From Bradyrhizobium sp. DOA9 (GTDB lineage: Bacteria > Pseudomonadota > Alphaproteobacteria > Rhizobiales > Xanthobacteraceae), in assembly GCF_000617845.2 (NCBI RefSeq), contig NZ_DF820425.1, positions 3,709,725-3,773,724 of the forward strand: a stretch of 64,000 nt of DNA, written 5' to 3'. Both the position numbers and the translations under genes were made by a program. The notes under the pieces were generated by a model. That model saw only the letters and a program-made list of their open reading frames with translations, did no database searches and was not told the origin of the DNA. This document shows, one piece after another, positions 44,134-53,153 of the stretch. How positions within the stretch are numbered: the stretch's first letter is position 1; every line of letters begins with the position of its first letter.

Positions 44134-45780
44134 ATGCCGCGAGCGTATATCGGCGTCGACGTGGGGACCACGAGCACGCGCGCAGGGGTGTTTGACGAGG
44201 CCGGCGCGCTGCTCGCGACGGCCCGCCATCCGATTCGAATCTGGCATGAGGCCGGCGATATCGTCGAGCAATCGTCAGAGGACATCTGGCAGGCCTGCGT
44301 CAAATCGGTGCGCGCGGCGATGGCGGAAGCAGCGATTGCGCCGCGCAACATCGGCGGCATCGGTTTCGACGCCACCTGTTCCCTCGTGGTGCTCGATCCG
44401 CAAGGCGGGCCGCTGACCGTCAGCGCGACCGGCGAGGCGCAGCGCAACGTCATCGTCTGGATGGACCACCGCGCCACGGCCGAAGCGCGGCTGATCAACG
44501 AGACCGAGGACGCCGTGCTGCGCTATGTCGGCGGCTCGATCTCGCCGGAGATGGAGATGCCGAAGCTGCTCTGGCTGAAGCGGCATCTGCGCACGAGCTT
44601 TGACGCCGCCGGTCACTTCTTCGATCTGGCCGACTATCTGACCTGGCGCGCGACCGGTGCGCTGCAGCGTTCGACTTGCACCGTCACCTGCAAGTGGAAC
44701 TATCTCGCCCATGACGGCGGCGGCTGGAGCGCGCCGTTCTTCAAGCGCATCGGCCTGTCCGACTTCGTCACCGAAAAATACGTCCGCATCGGCACCGAGA
44801 TCGTTGCGCCCGGTACACGCCTTGGTGCCGGGCTCACGCCGGCAGCAGCGGCCGAGCTCGGCCTCGCCCCGGGCACCCCGGTCGGCGCCTCCCTGATCGA
44901 CGCCCATGCCGGCGGCATCGGCGCGATCGGCGGCCGTGACGGGGCGGGCGGCGGGAGCGATGTCAGCGACCGTCTCGCCTACATTATGGGAACGTCGGCC
45001 TGCATCATGGCCACGACCAGGGAGCCGTGCTTCGTGCCGGGCGTGTGGGGCCCCTATTATTCCGGCATGGTGCCGGAGTTCTGGCTCAACGAAGGTGGGC
45101 AGTCCGCCGCAGGCGCTGCGATCGATCATCTCCTCAGGTCGCATCCCGGCCATGGCGAGGCGAGCGGGGCGGCGCGCAGCGAGGGCCTCGATCTCATCGA
45201 TTTCCTCGAGCGCCGCATCATCGCGCGGACCGGCGATGCCAGCCGCGCCGCGCTGCTCGCGCGCGACGTCCATGTGCTGCCGGAGTTCATCGGCAATCGC
45301 TCGCCCTATGCCGACCCTGACACGCGCGCGGTGATCGCGGGCCTCGATCTCGACACCGACATCGCCTCGATGGAACGGCTGTTCGTCGCCGGCCTCTGCG
45401 GTCTTGCCTATGGCCTCGCCGAGGTAATCGAGGCGTTTGCCGCGCATGGGGTCCGATCCAGCATCATGATCATGGGCGGCGGCGCCAGCCGCAGCCCGCT
45501 GGTCCGCCAGATCATGGCGGATACCACCGGTCTCACGGTCGCGTTGCCGCAGACGAAGGAGCCGGTGCTGCTGGGCGCCGCGATGCTGGGAGCGGTCGCC
45601 GGCGGCGCCTATGCCTCGATCGGCGAGACCATGGCCAGGATGTCGGCGCTGGGCCGCAAGAGTGAACCGACCGCGCCCGACATGGCCGCATTTCACGGCC
45701 GCAAGCGCGAGGTGTACAAGCTTCTGCGCGAGGTCGATCGCGGCAGCCGCGCCGCGATGGGCAGCATCGCGAGAGGTTGA
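44134..45780 (+). CDS. FGGY-family ketose kinase, D-ribulokinase-like
   Basis: 548 residues, longer than xylulokinase (about 490) and typical of the ribulokinase branch. Phosphate-binding YIGVDVGTTSTRAGVFD at the N-terminus, VWMDHRATAEA in domain I, and MGGGASRSPLVRQIMADTTG in the ATP domain. The branch includes D-ribulokinases of ribitol pathways, which fits a ribitol/arabinitol substrate, but L-ribulose or other ketoses cannot be excluded. Confidence 0.85.
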   Translation: MPRAYIGVDVGTTSTRAGVFDEAGALLATARHPIRIWHEAGDIVEQSSEDIWQACVKSVRAAMAEAAIAPRNIGGIGFDATCSLVVLDPQGGPLTVSATGEAQRNVIVWMDHRATAEARLINETEDAVLRYVGGSISPEMEMPKLLWLKRHLRTSFDAAGHFFDLADYLTWRATGALQRSTCTVTCKWNYLAHDGGGWSAPFFKRIGLSDFVTEKYVRIGTEIVAPGTRLGAGLTPAAAAELGLAPGTPVGASLIDAHAGGIGAIGGRDGAGGGSDVSDRLAYIMGTSACIMATTREPCFVPGVWGPYYSGMVPEFWLNEGGQSAAGAAIDHLLRSHPGHGEASGAARSEGLDLIDFLERRIIARTGDASRAALLARDVHVLPEFIGNRSPYADPDTRAVIAGLDLDTDIASMERLFVAGLCGLAYGLAEVIEAFAAHGVRSSIMIMGGGASRSPLVRQIMADTTGLTVALPQTKEPVLLGAAMLGAVAGGAYASIGETMARMSALGRKSEPTAPDMAAFHGRKREVYKLLREVDRGSRAAMGSIARG

Positions 45781-45785
45781 AGGAC

Positions 45786-46721
45786 ATGCTAATTGCCTGC
45801 GGCGACGCGCTGATCGATTTTGTGCCGACAAGAATCGTCGAAGAGCGCGAGGCGGTGATGCCCGCGGTCGGCGGCTCCTGCCTCAACGTCGCGATCGGTA
45901 TGGCGCGGCTCGGCGCGCCGACCGGCTTCGTCGGCGGCATCTCGACCGACCTGTTCGGGCGGATGATCGCCGATCATGCCACCGCATCGAACGTCGCGCT
46001 CGATCTCGCCACCCGCAGCGACCACCAGACCACGCTCGCCTTCGTCCGCATTGTCGAGGGCGAGTCGCATTACGCCTTCTACGATGCCGAGACCGCGACG
46101 CGGAGCTGGACGTACCGCCGCGGGTCCGTTCCCTTCGGTACCGTCGAGGCCGTCCATGTCGGCTCGACCACGCTGGTCAACGACAGTGGGGCGGCCGAGA
46201 CCAAGGCGCTGATCGCCGACGCGCGGGCGTCGTCCACGATCTCCTTCGATCCGAACTGCCGACCGAACCTCGTCAAGGACAAGGCGGCTTATCTCGCGCG
46301 CATGGCTGAGTTCGCCGGAAGCGCCGACCTCATCAAGATGTCGGATGTCGATTTCGCCTACCTCTTTGGCGAGGAGCCGTTTCAGCAGCGTGCGAGCACA
46401 TTGCTGGCGCAGGGCACCAGCCTCGTCGTCATCACCCGCGGCAACAACGGCGCCATCGCCTGGCATGCGCAAGCAGGGCAGATCGAAGTCGCCGCGCCCA
46501 AGGTCGAGGTGGCCGACACGATCGGCGCCGGCGACAGCTTTCAGGCGGCGCTGTTGTTCGCCCTGTACAAGCAGGGCCGCATCGCCCGGCCGCGATTGAG
46601 GGACATCGATGCGGACGAGCTCCGCCGTGCGCTGTCCTTCGCAGCCAATTGTGCCGGCCTCACCTGCACGCGTCCGGGCGCGGATCCGCCCTGGAGCCAC
46701 GAGATCAATTGGAGCTGGTAG
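45786..46721 (+). CDS. PfkB-family carbohydrate kinase (fructokinase-like)
   Basis: 311 residues of the ribokinase fold. N-terminal GDALIDFVP, GGSCLNVAIGMARLG substrate motif, and the C-terminal anion-hole/catalytic signature DTIGAGDSFQAALL. Fructokinases accompany mannitol/sorbitol operons in rhizobia. Start 45786 is preferred over an in-frame TTG at 45777. It ends 6 bp before a convergent LysR gene. Confidence 0.88.
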   Translation: MLIACGDALIDFVPTRIVEEREAVMPAVGGSCLNVAIGMARLGAPTGFVGGISTDLFGRMIADHATASNVALDLATRSDHQTTLAFVRIVEGESHYAFYDAETATRSWTYRRGSVPFGTVEAVHVGSTTLVNDSGAAETKALIADARASSTISFDPNCRPNLVKDKAAYLARMAEFAGSADLIKMSDVDFAYLFGEEPFQQRASTLLAQGTSLVVITRGNNGAIAWHAQAGQIEVAAPKVEVADTIGAGDSFQAALLFALYKQGRIARPRLRDIDADELRRALSFAANCAGLTCTRPGADPPWSHEINWSW

Positions 46722-46727
46722 TCCGCG

Positions 46728-47621
46728 TCACATCCGCGCGACGGCCTTTTCGGCGCACTTGAGGAAAGTTCCGATCAGAGGACTTTGCGAGTCCCGCCGC
46801 CAACAGACGGCGATGTCGAGGGAGTCCGAAACGTCACGCAGGGGCCTGAACACGACTCCGCGTGGCGCGCCGAGCTGTGCGCAGGCCGGCAGGATGGCGA
46901 GACCTTCGCCGGCCAGAACCAGGCTCATCGCCGAATGCACCGTCTCCACCCGGCTGGCGATGGGCATCACAATCTGATGCCGACGCAATAAAGGGACGAC
47001 CGCGGAGGAGGCGGGCCCATGGTCCGGATGCGGCAGTGCGATCAGCGGACGGCCTTGCAGCCGCGCCATCGGCACGGAGCTCAAGCGGGCGAGGGGCGAG
47101 CGGATCGGCATGGCCAGCATGAAAGGTTGTGCACCGATCTTTGCCACCTGGATCTCGGGATGGTTGATTGCAGGCATGCACAGCGCGACCGTGACGCTGC
47201 GGTCGAGCACGCGGGCCTCGCGCGTCGAGGCGCTGAGCTCGGCGAAGCTGAGATCGACGCCGGGAACCGCGCGGCGCAGTTCGGGAATGAGCCGCGGCAG
47301 CATCGCATTCGCCAGCACGAACATGTAACCAACCGACAGCCGGCCACGCCGTCCCGAAGCGACCGCGCGCGCGGCTTCGGCACCGTCGGCCGCCAGCACC
47401 AGTGCTTCGCCGGCGCGCGCCAGCAACGCCTGGCCCGCCTCGGTCAGGTCCATGCCGCGGGTGCCGCGGCGAAACAGCGGCGCGCCGATCTCGGCCTCGA
47501 GCTTGCGGATCTGGACCGAGAGCGGCGGCTGCGCCATCCGGAGCTGCTCGGCGGCCTTGCCGATGCTGCGCGCCTCGGCGACGGCGACGAAATAGCGGAG
47601 CCGGCGAAGATCCATTGGCAT
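46728..47621 (-). CDS. LysR-family transcriptional regulator
   Basis: 297 residues from ATG 47621 (second ATG 47615). N-terminal helix-turn-helix RYFVAVAEARSIGKAAEQLRMAQPPLSVQIRKLEAEIG, followed by the two-lobed effector domain. It is divergent from the amidase at 47740 across 118 bp, so the amidase and perhaps the peptide-transporter operon are its likely targets. Confidence 0.9.
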   Translation of the reverse strand: MPMDLRRLRYFVAVAEARSIGKAAEQLRMAQPPLSVQIRKLEAEIGAPLFRRGTRGMDLTEAGQALLARAGEALVLAADGAEAARAVASGRRGRLSVGYMFVLANAMLPRLIPELRRAVPGVDLSFAELSASTREARVLDRSVTVALCMPAINHPEIQVAKIGAQPFMLAMPIRSPLARLSSVPMARLQGRPLIALPHPDHGPASSAVVPLLRRHQIVMPIASRVETVHSAMSLVLAGEGLAILPACAQLGAPRGVVFRPLRDVSDSLDIAVCWRRDSQSPLIGTFLKCAEKAVARM

Positions 47622-47739
47622 ACCGAGAGCGTATGGGTTGGCGACAAAAATCGTATTGGACGGCGAGTTAACAAAACTGTCATTCTCGCTGTCAATGTCT
47701 TCGGGCCAATGGCGGCCCGCTTCGGAGCGTGATGTGACG

Positions 47740-49161
47740 ATGAACGGCGATCCCTGTCTGCTGTCCGCAACCGAGCTGCGCGGTCTCATTGCCGGAAAGC
47801 GGATTTCGCCAGTCGAACTCACCCGCGCCGTGCTTGCGCGCGCCGAGGCGCTCCAGCCCGAATTGAACTGCTTCATCACGTTGTGCGGTGATGAGGCGAT
47901 CGCAGCGGCGCGCGAAGCCGAGCGCAAGGTGATGGCGGGCGAACCGCTCGGCTTGCTGCATGGTATCCCGGTCACCGTCAAGGACATCGTCAATACCAAG
48001 GGGGTCAAGACCACCTTTGGCGCCGTTCCCTACCAGAACAATGTGCCGTCCGAGGATGCCGTCGCCGTCGCGCGGTTGCGCAGCGAAGGCGCCATCCTGA
48101 TCGGCAAGACCACGACGCCGGAGTTCGGCAGCAAATGCCTCACCGATTCACCTTTGTTCGGACGCACCCGCAATGCGTGGGACGCCTGCCGATCCTCCGG
48201 CGGCTCCAGCGGCGGCGCGGCGGTCGCTGTCGCGAGCGGCATCGCGCCGCTGGCGATCGCGACCGACGGCGGCGGCTCGACGCGCATTCCGGCGGCCTGC
48301 AACGGCGTGGTGGGCTTGAAGCAGAGCAACGGCGTGATCCCGCACAGCCAGGCGCTCGACGTGTTCGGCAACCAGACCTATGTCACGCCGACCACGCGCA
48401 CGGTCGCCGACACTGCGTTGATGATGCAGGCGATGGCGGGCGAAGATCCTATCGATCCCTGGTCGATCGGCGTGCCCGTGCCCGACTTCATCGGCAATGC
48501 CGCTCCGCGCGGCGATTTGCGCGGGCTGAGGATCCTGTACTGCCTGACGCCGCCGGGCCGTCCGGTGTCAGCCGAGGTCGCCGCCAGATTCAAGGCGAGC
48601 CTCGACCGGCTGGCCGGGCTAGGAGCCGAGCTCGAGGAATTCTCCGGCGAGGGCTTCGACATCGAGTCGATCTGGCGCGCCATCAACCACACCGTCTGGC
48701 GCACGCGCTTCGCCAAGCTTGCGGCCGAGCATGGAGACGAGCTGAGCGAGGCCTTTCTCAAGCAGCTCGCGCTCGCCAGTGAAGTCAGCGGCGTCGACTA
48801 CCAGGAGGCGATGTTCGCGCGCACCGCGTTGTTCCACCGCGTGCAATCGCTGCTTGCGCGCGCTCACCTCCTGGCGATGCCGACCCTGACGCGCACCGCG
48901 CTGCCGATCAAGCAGGACCTGTTCGGCAGCATCGAGATCGACGGTCGGCATTTCGACAGCGTCCGGCCGCATTGGTTCCCCTGGACCATGCCGTTCAACA
49001 TGACCGGCCATCCCGCGATCAGCCTGCCCTCGGGCTTTGCCCGCGACGGCTTGCCGATCGGGCTTCAACTGGTCGGCCGTTTCCGGGCTGACGCGGAATT
49101 GCTGCGCGTGAGCGCTCTGTTCGAGGCGTCAAGCGACCTTCTGTCCCGCTGGCCTACCTGA
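47740..49161 (+). CDS. Amidase (amidase-signature family)
   Basis: 473 residues with the Ser-cisSer-Lys triad: Lys81 (TVKD), Ser156 (RSSGGSSGG) and nucleophile Ser180 (DGGGSTR). Substrates in the family range from acylamides and indole-acetamide to ring-opened herbicide products; GatA is unlikely without gatB/gatC. Start 47740 is an ATG; GTG 47734 in frame is possible. It precedes the dipeptide transporter genes by 84 bp. Confidence 0.9.
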   Translation: MNGDPCLLSATELRGLIAGKRISPVELTRAVLARAEALQPELNCFITLCGDEAIAAAREAERKVMAGEPLGLLHGIPVTVKDIVNTKGVKTTFGAVPYQNNVPSEDAVAVARLRSEGAILIGKTTTPEFGSKCLTDSPLFGRTRNAWDACRSSGGSSGGAAVAVASGIAPLAIATDGGGSTRIPAACNGVVGLKQSNGVIPHSQALDVFGNQTYVTPTTRTVADTALMMQAMAGEDPIDPWSIGVPVPDFIGNAAPRGDLRGLRILYCLTPPGRPVSAEVAARFKASLDRLAGLGAELEEFSGEGFDIESIWRAINHTVWRTRFAKLAAEHGDELSEAFLKQLALASEVSGVDYQEAMFARTALFHRVQSLLARAHLLAMPTLTRTALPIKQDLFGSIEIDGRHFDSVRPHWFPWTMPFNMTGHPAISLPSGFARDGLPIGLQLVGRFRADAELLRVSALFEASSDLLSRWPT

Positions 49162-49245
49162 GGAGATGGGCATGCAGCAAAGAGCTTGCTTAAGGCGTCC
49201 GGACATGTTGATCGTGGCGTGGGTAAGCCCTGAAGCCGAGCGCGC

Positions 49246-50196
49246 ATGAGCGTCTTTGTCCTCCGACGTCTGTTGACTCTGCTGGCGACGCTGGTCGGCG
49301 CATCGCTGATCATCTTCCTGGTGCTCGATGCGCTGCCCGGCAATGCCGCGCAGATGCTGATGGGTGCCGACGCTTCGCCTGACGCGGTGCGCGCGCTCAC
49401 CGTCAAGCTCGGGCTCGACCAGCCGCTGGCGGTTCGCTATTTGCAATGGATCAAGGGCCTTGTCGTCGGCGATCTCGGCAATTCCTATGTCTACGGCACC
49501 CCGGTCGGCAGCCTGATCGCAGAGCGGCTGGTGCTGACCATTCCGCTCGCGATCATGGCGATGGCGATCACCGTGACACTGGCGCTCTCCGCCGGGATCT
49601 ACACCGCCGCCAATCACAACAAGCTCGGCGACGTCGGCGTGATGTCGTTGACCCAAGTGGGCATCGCGCTGCCGAATTTCTGGTTCGCGATTCTCCTGGT
49701 GCTGTTGTTCTCGGTGCGGCTGCAATGGCTCTCGGCCGGTGGCTTTGCCGGCTGGGAAGACGGCGTCTGGCTAGGGATCAAGTCGCTGCTGCTGCCGGCG
49801 ATCTCGCTCGCGGTGGTGCAGGCCGCGATCCTTGCGCGCGTCACGCGCTCGGCCGTGCTCGAAGTGCTGCGCGAGGATTTCGTCCGCACCGCCCGCGCAA
49901 AGGGCCTCGGCAAGCGCGAGGTGCTGTGGAGCCACGTGCTGCGGAATGCCATGATCCCCGTGATGACCGTGATGGGGCTGCAATTCGCCAATCTGCTCGC
50001 CGGCACCATCGTGATCGAGAACGTGTTCTATCTGCCGGGTCTCGGCCGCCTGATCTTCCAGTCGATCGCCAACCGCGACCTGATCGTGGTGCGCAATTGC
50101 GTGATGCTGCTCGCCGCGATGGTGGTGATCGTCAATTTCGTGGTCGATGTCCTCTATGCCTTGATCGATCCTCGCATCAAGGTGCACGACCTGTGA
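49246..50196 (+). CDS. Dipeptide/oligopeptide-type ABC transporter permease (DppB family)
   Basis: 316 residues, six spans, N-terminal VLRRLLTLLATLVGASLIIFLVL signature of DppB. EAA loop RTARAKGLGKREVLWSHVLRNAMIPV. GTGA overlap with the second permease gene. First component of a five-gene transporter set. Confidence 0.93.
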   Translation: MSVFVLRRLLTLLATLVGASLIIFLVLDALPGNAAQMLMGADASPDAVRALTVKLGLDQPLAVRYLQWIKGLVVGDLGNSYVYGTPVGSLIAERLVLTIPLAIMAMAITVTLALSAGIYTAANHNKLGDVGVMSLTQVGIALPNFWFAILLVLLFSVRLQWLSAGGFAGWEDGVWLGIKSLLLPAISLAVVQAAILARVTRSAVLEVLREDFVRTARAKGLGKREVLWSHVLRNAMIPVMTVMGLQFANLLAGTIVIENVFYLPGLGRLIFQSIANRDLIVVRNCVMLLAAMVVIVNFVVDVLYALIDPRIKVHDL

Positions 50197-51080
50197 GCGC
50201 GCCCATCGCCATCGACGCGCCCGTCGCAACGCGTCCGCTGCCGGCGCGCACGTTCTGGCGCCGCGCGCTGCGACACCGTAGCTTCGTGCTCGGCGGCGCG
50301 CTGAGCCTTCTGGTGCTGGCCTCGGCATTGTTGTCGCTGGTATGGACGCCGTGGTCGCCTTACGAGATCGATATCGCGGCAAAGCTGCGCCCGCCTTCGG
50401 CCGCGCATTGGCTCGGCACCGACTCCTTCGGCCGCGACATCGTCTCGCTGCTGCTTGCGGGCGCCCGATCCACCATCATGGTCGGCGTCATCGCCGTCAG
50501 CATCGGTCTCACCTTCGGCGTCACGCTGGGCCTGATCGCCTCGGCCAGGCGTGGCTGGACGGAGGAGATCATCATGCGCTTTTCCGATTTCACCTTCGCG
50601 TTTCCAGCCGTGCTGTCCGCGATCATGCTCGCCGCCGTGGTGGGACCGGGCATGGTGACCTCGATCGTCGCGATCGGCATCTTCCAGATCCCGACCTTGA
50701 CCCGGCTGACGCGCGGCTCGGCCAACGCGATCTGGGCGCGCGAATTCGTGCTTGCGGCGCGTGCGGCGGGCAAGGGGCGCTTCCGCATCACCATCGAGCA
50801 TGTGCTGCCGAATATCCTGTCGATCCTGATCGTGCAAGTCACCATCCAGTTCGCGCTCGCCATTCTCGCCGAGGCCGCTTTGTCCTATCTCGGCCTCGGC
50901 ACGCAGCCGCCGCAGCCGTCCTGGGGGCGGATGCTGAACGATGCGCAGACGCTGCTGTTCCAGTCGCCGATGCTGGCGGTCTATCCGGGCGCTGCGATCG
51001 CAATCTCCGTGCTCGGCCTCAACCTGCTCGGCGACGGATTGCGCGACCTGCTCGATCCCCGGCTGGCACGGGAGCGATGA
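50193..51080 (+). CDS. Dipeptide/oligopeptide-type ABC transporter permease (DppC family)
   Basis: 295 residues from GTG 50193. DppC pattern HWLGTDSFGRDIVSLLLAGARST after the first span and EAA loop LAARAAGKGRFRITIEHVLPNI. Start fixed by the 4-bp overlap with the DppB stop. Its own stop overlaps the next ATG. Confidence 0.93.
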   Translation: MSAPIAIDAPVATRPLPARTFWRRALRHRSFVLGGALSLLVLASALLSLVWTPWSPYEIDIAAKLRPPSAAHWLGTDSFGRDIVSLLLAGARSTIMVGVIAVSIGLTFGVTLGLIASARRGWTEEIIMRFSDFTFAFPAVLSAIMLAAVVGPGMVTSIVAIGIFQIPTLTRLTRGSANAIWAREFVLAARAAGKGRFRITIEHVLPNILSILIVQVTIQFALAILAEAALSYLGLGTQPPQPSWGRMLNDAQTLLFQSPMLAVYPGAAIAISVLGLNLLGDGLRDLLDPRLARER

Positions 51081-52096
51081 CGATGGCCGAGCGCTCCAAC
51101 ATGCCGCTGATCGAAGTCGACAATCTCGGCGTCCGCCTCAACACCAGCCGTGGGCCGGCGCAGGCGGTGCGCGGCGTCAGCTTTGCGCTGAAGCGCGGCG
51201 AGACGCTCGGGCTCGTCGGCGAGTCCGGCTGCGGCAAGTCGGTCACGGCGTTGTCGTTGATGGGGCTGCTGCCGGACAGTGCTGGCGTCACCGGCAGCAT
51301 CAAGCTGGATGGCGACGAGCTCGTCGGACTTGCCGATGTCGACTATTGCCGCCTGAGAGGCAACCGCGTCAGCATGATCTTCCAGGAGCCCATGACCGCG
51401 CTCAATCCGATGCACACGATCGGCAACCAGGTCGCCGAGCCGCTGCGGCGTCACAAGAATTATTCGGCGGCGCAGGCACGCACGGAAACAATCGCCTTGC
51501 TTGACCGCGTCGGGCTGCCCGATCCCGCGCGGCGTGTCGACGCTTATCCGCATCAATTCTCCGGCGGCCAGCGCCAGCGCATCACCATCGCGATGGCGCT
51601 CGCCTGCGAGCCCGACCTGTTGATCGCGGACGAGCCGACCACCGCGCTCGACGTCACCATCCAGGGCCAGATCCTCGACCTCATCGCCGACCTCGTCGAG
51701 GAGCGCGGCATGTCGATGATCCTGATCTCGCACGATCTCGGCGTCATCGCCGAGAACGTCCAGCGCATGATGGTGATGTATGGCGGCACCGTGGTCGAGA
51801 GCGGACCGACCGACGAAGTCTTCCGCCGCATGGGCCATCCCTACACGCAGGGCCTGTTCCGTGCCCGGCCCAAGCTCGGCGCGCGCAAGGGGACGCGGCT
51901 GAAGACGATCTCGGGCACGGTGCCGGAGCTCGCCGATCTGCCGGCCGGCTGCACCTTCTCCGATCGCTGTCCGCTCGTGATCGACCAGTGCCGCGCCGCG
52001 CTGCCGCCGATGGTGGACGTCGGCCCCGGCCATTTTGCACGCTGCATCCGAACGGACGTGTCGATGGCCGAACGCGTCGGAGCGCTGACCGCATGA
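51077..52096 (+). CDS. Peptide ABC transporter ATP-binding protein (DppD family)
   Basis: 339 residues. Walker A GESGCGKSV near 45-53, signature FSGGQRQRITIAMAL, Walker B LLIADEPTTALD, and a C-terminal cysteine cluster (CTFSDRCPLVIDQC) that binds an Fe-S centre in some DppD proteins. Two in-frame ATGs (51077, 51083); the first overlaps the DppC stop. Confidence 0.93.
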   Translation: MTMAERSNMPLIEVDNLGVRLNTSRGPAQAVRGVSFALKRGETLGLVGESGCGKSVTALSLMGLLPDSAGVTGSIKLDGDELVGLADVDYCRLRGNRVSMIFQEPMTALNPMHTIGNQVAEPLRRHKNYSAAQARTETIALLDRVGLPDPARRVDAYPHQFSGGQRQRITIAMALACEPDLLIADEPTTALDVTIQGQILDLIADLVEERGMSMILISHDLGVIAENVQRMMVMYGGTVVESGPTDEVFRRMGHPYTQGLFRARPKLGARKGTRLKTISGTVPELADLPAGCTFSDRCPLVIDQCRAALPPMVDVGPGHFARCIRTDVSMAERVGALTA

Positions 52097-53097
52097 GCAC
52101 CGCGCCGCTTCTCGACGTCCGGGATCTCGAGCAGCGCTACACGCTGCCGCGCGAAAGCCTGTTCCGTCCGCCGGGGCAGGTGCGCGCGCTCAACGGCGTC
52201 AGCGCGCAGGTCCAGGCCGGCAAGAGCCTCGGCATCGTCGGCGAGTCCGGCTCCGGCAAGTCCACCTTCGCGCGCGTCGTGATGGCGCTGGAGCGGCCGA
52301 CCGCAGGCCAGGTCGCTCTGCTCGGGCGCGATCTCAACCGCCTGCCGGCCGACGAGCTGCGCCGCGCCCGGCGCGATTTCCAGATGGTGTTCCAGGACCC
52401 CTATGGCTCGCTCGATCCGCGGCAGACCATCGCGCGGATCGTCGCCGAGCCGCTGACCGTGACGGAAGGCGCCGACCGCACCACGTTCCGCGACCGCGTA
52501 GCAGCCGTGCTGCGTCAGGTCGGCCTGCGCGATGCGGACATGGAAAAATATCCGCACGAATTCTCCGGCGGCCAGCGCCAGCGCATTGCCATCGCACGCG
52601 CGCTGATCACCCAGCCGAAGCTGATCGTCGCCGACGAGCCGGTCTCCGCGCTCGACGTCTCCGTGCAGGCCCAGGTGCTGAACCTGATGCAGGACCTCCA
52701 GGAGCAGTTCGGCCTGAGCTACATCCTGATCAGCCACGACCTCGCCGTGGTCGACTATCTCTGCGACGAGGTCGCGGTGATGTATCTCGGCCGCATCGTC
52801 GAGCAGGGCCGGCCGGAGGATTTGTTTGAGCGCGGCGCCCATCCCTATACGCGGGCGCTGCTGGAGGCGGTGCCGCGGGCCCGCGCGGGGGGTGGCCGGC
52901 GCCGGCGCGGGGCCCAGACGATCGCCTCGCAATCGGCGTCGACGGCCGGATGCCCCTATGCATCGCGCTGCGCCCTTGCTGACCAGCATTGCCGCGAGGT
53001 TCCGCCTGCGTTACGCAAGGTGGGCGAGGGGCACCTTGCCGCCTGCCACAAGGCCGAGGCCGTGATGGCGTTGCCGCAGGCGGCCATGGAAGGTTAG
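52093..53097 (+). CDS. Peptide ABC transporter ATP-binding protein (DppF family)
   Basis: 334 residues. Walker A GESGSGKST, QDPYGSLDPR motif specific to OppF/DppF, signature FSGGQRQRIAIARAL, Walker B LIVADEPVSALD, C-terminal CPYASRCALADQHC. It pairs with DppD as the second ATPase. ATGA overlap with the previous gene. Confidence 0.93.
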   Translation: MSTAPLLDVRDLEQRYTLPRESLFRPPGQVRALNGVSAQVQAGKSLGIVGESGSGKSTFARVVMALERPTAGQVALLGRDLNRLPADELRRARRDFQMVFQDPYGSLDPRQTIARIVAEPLTVTEGADRTTFRDRVAAVLRQVGLRDADMEKYPHEFSGGQRQRIAIARALITQPKLIVADEPVSALDVSVQAQVLNLMQDLQEQFGLSYILISHDLAVVDYLCDEVAVMYLGRIVEQGRPEDLFERGAHPYTRALLEAVPRARAGGGRRRRGAQTIASQSASTAGCPYASRCALADQHCREVPPALRKVGEGHLAACHKAEAVMALPQAAMEG

Positions 53098-53153
53098 TGT
53101 CCGGGCAGGATTGGCGTTAAGCCTTAAAACAGGATTGGCCGGGGAGTTTGCGC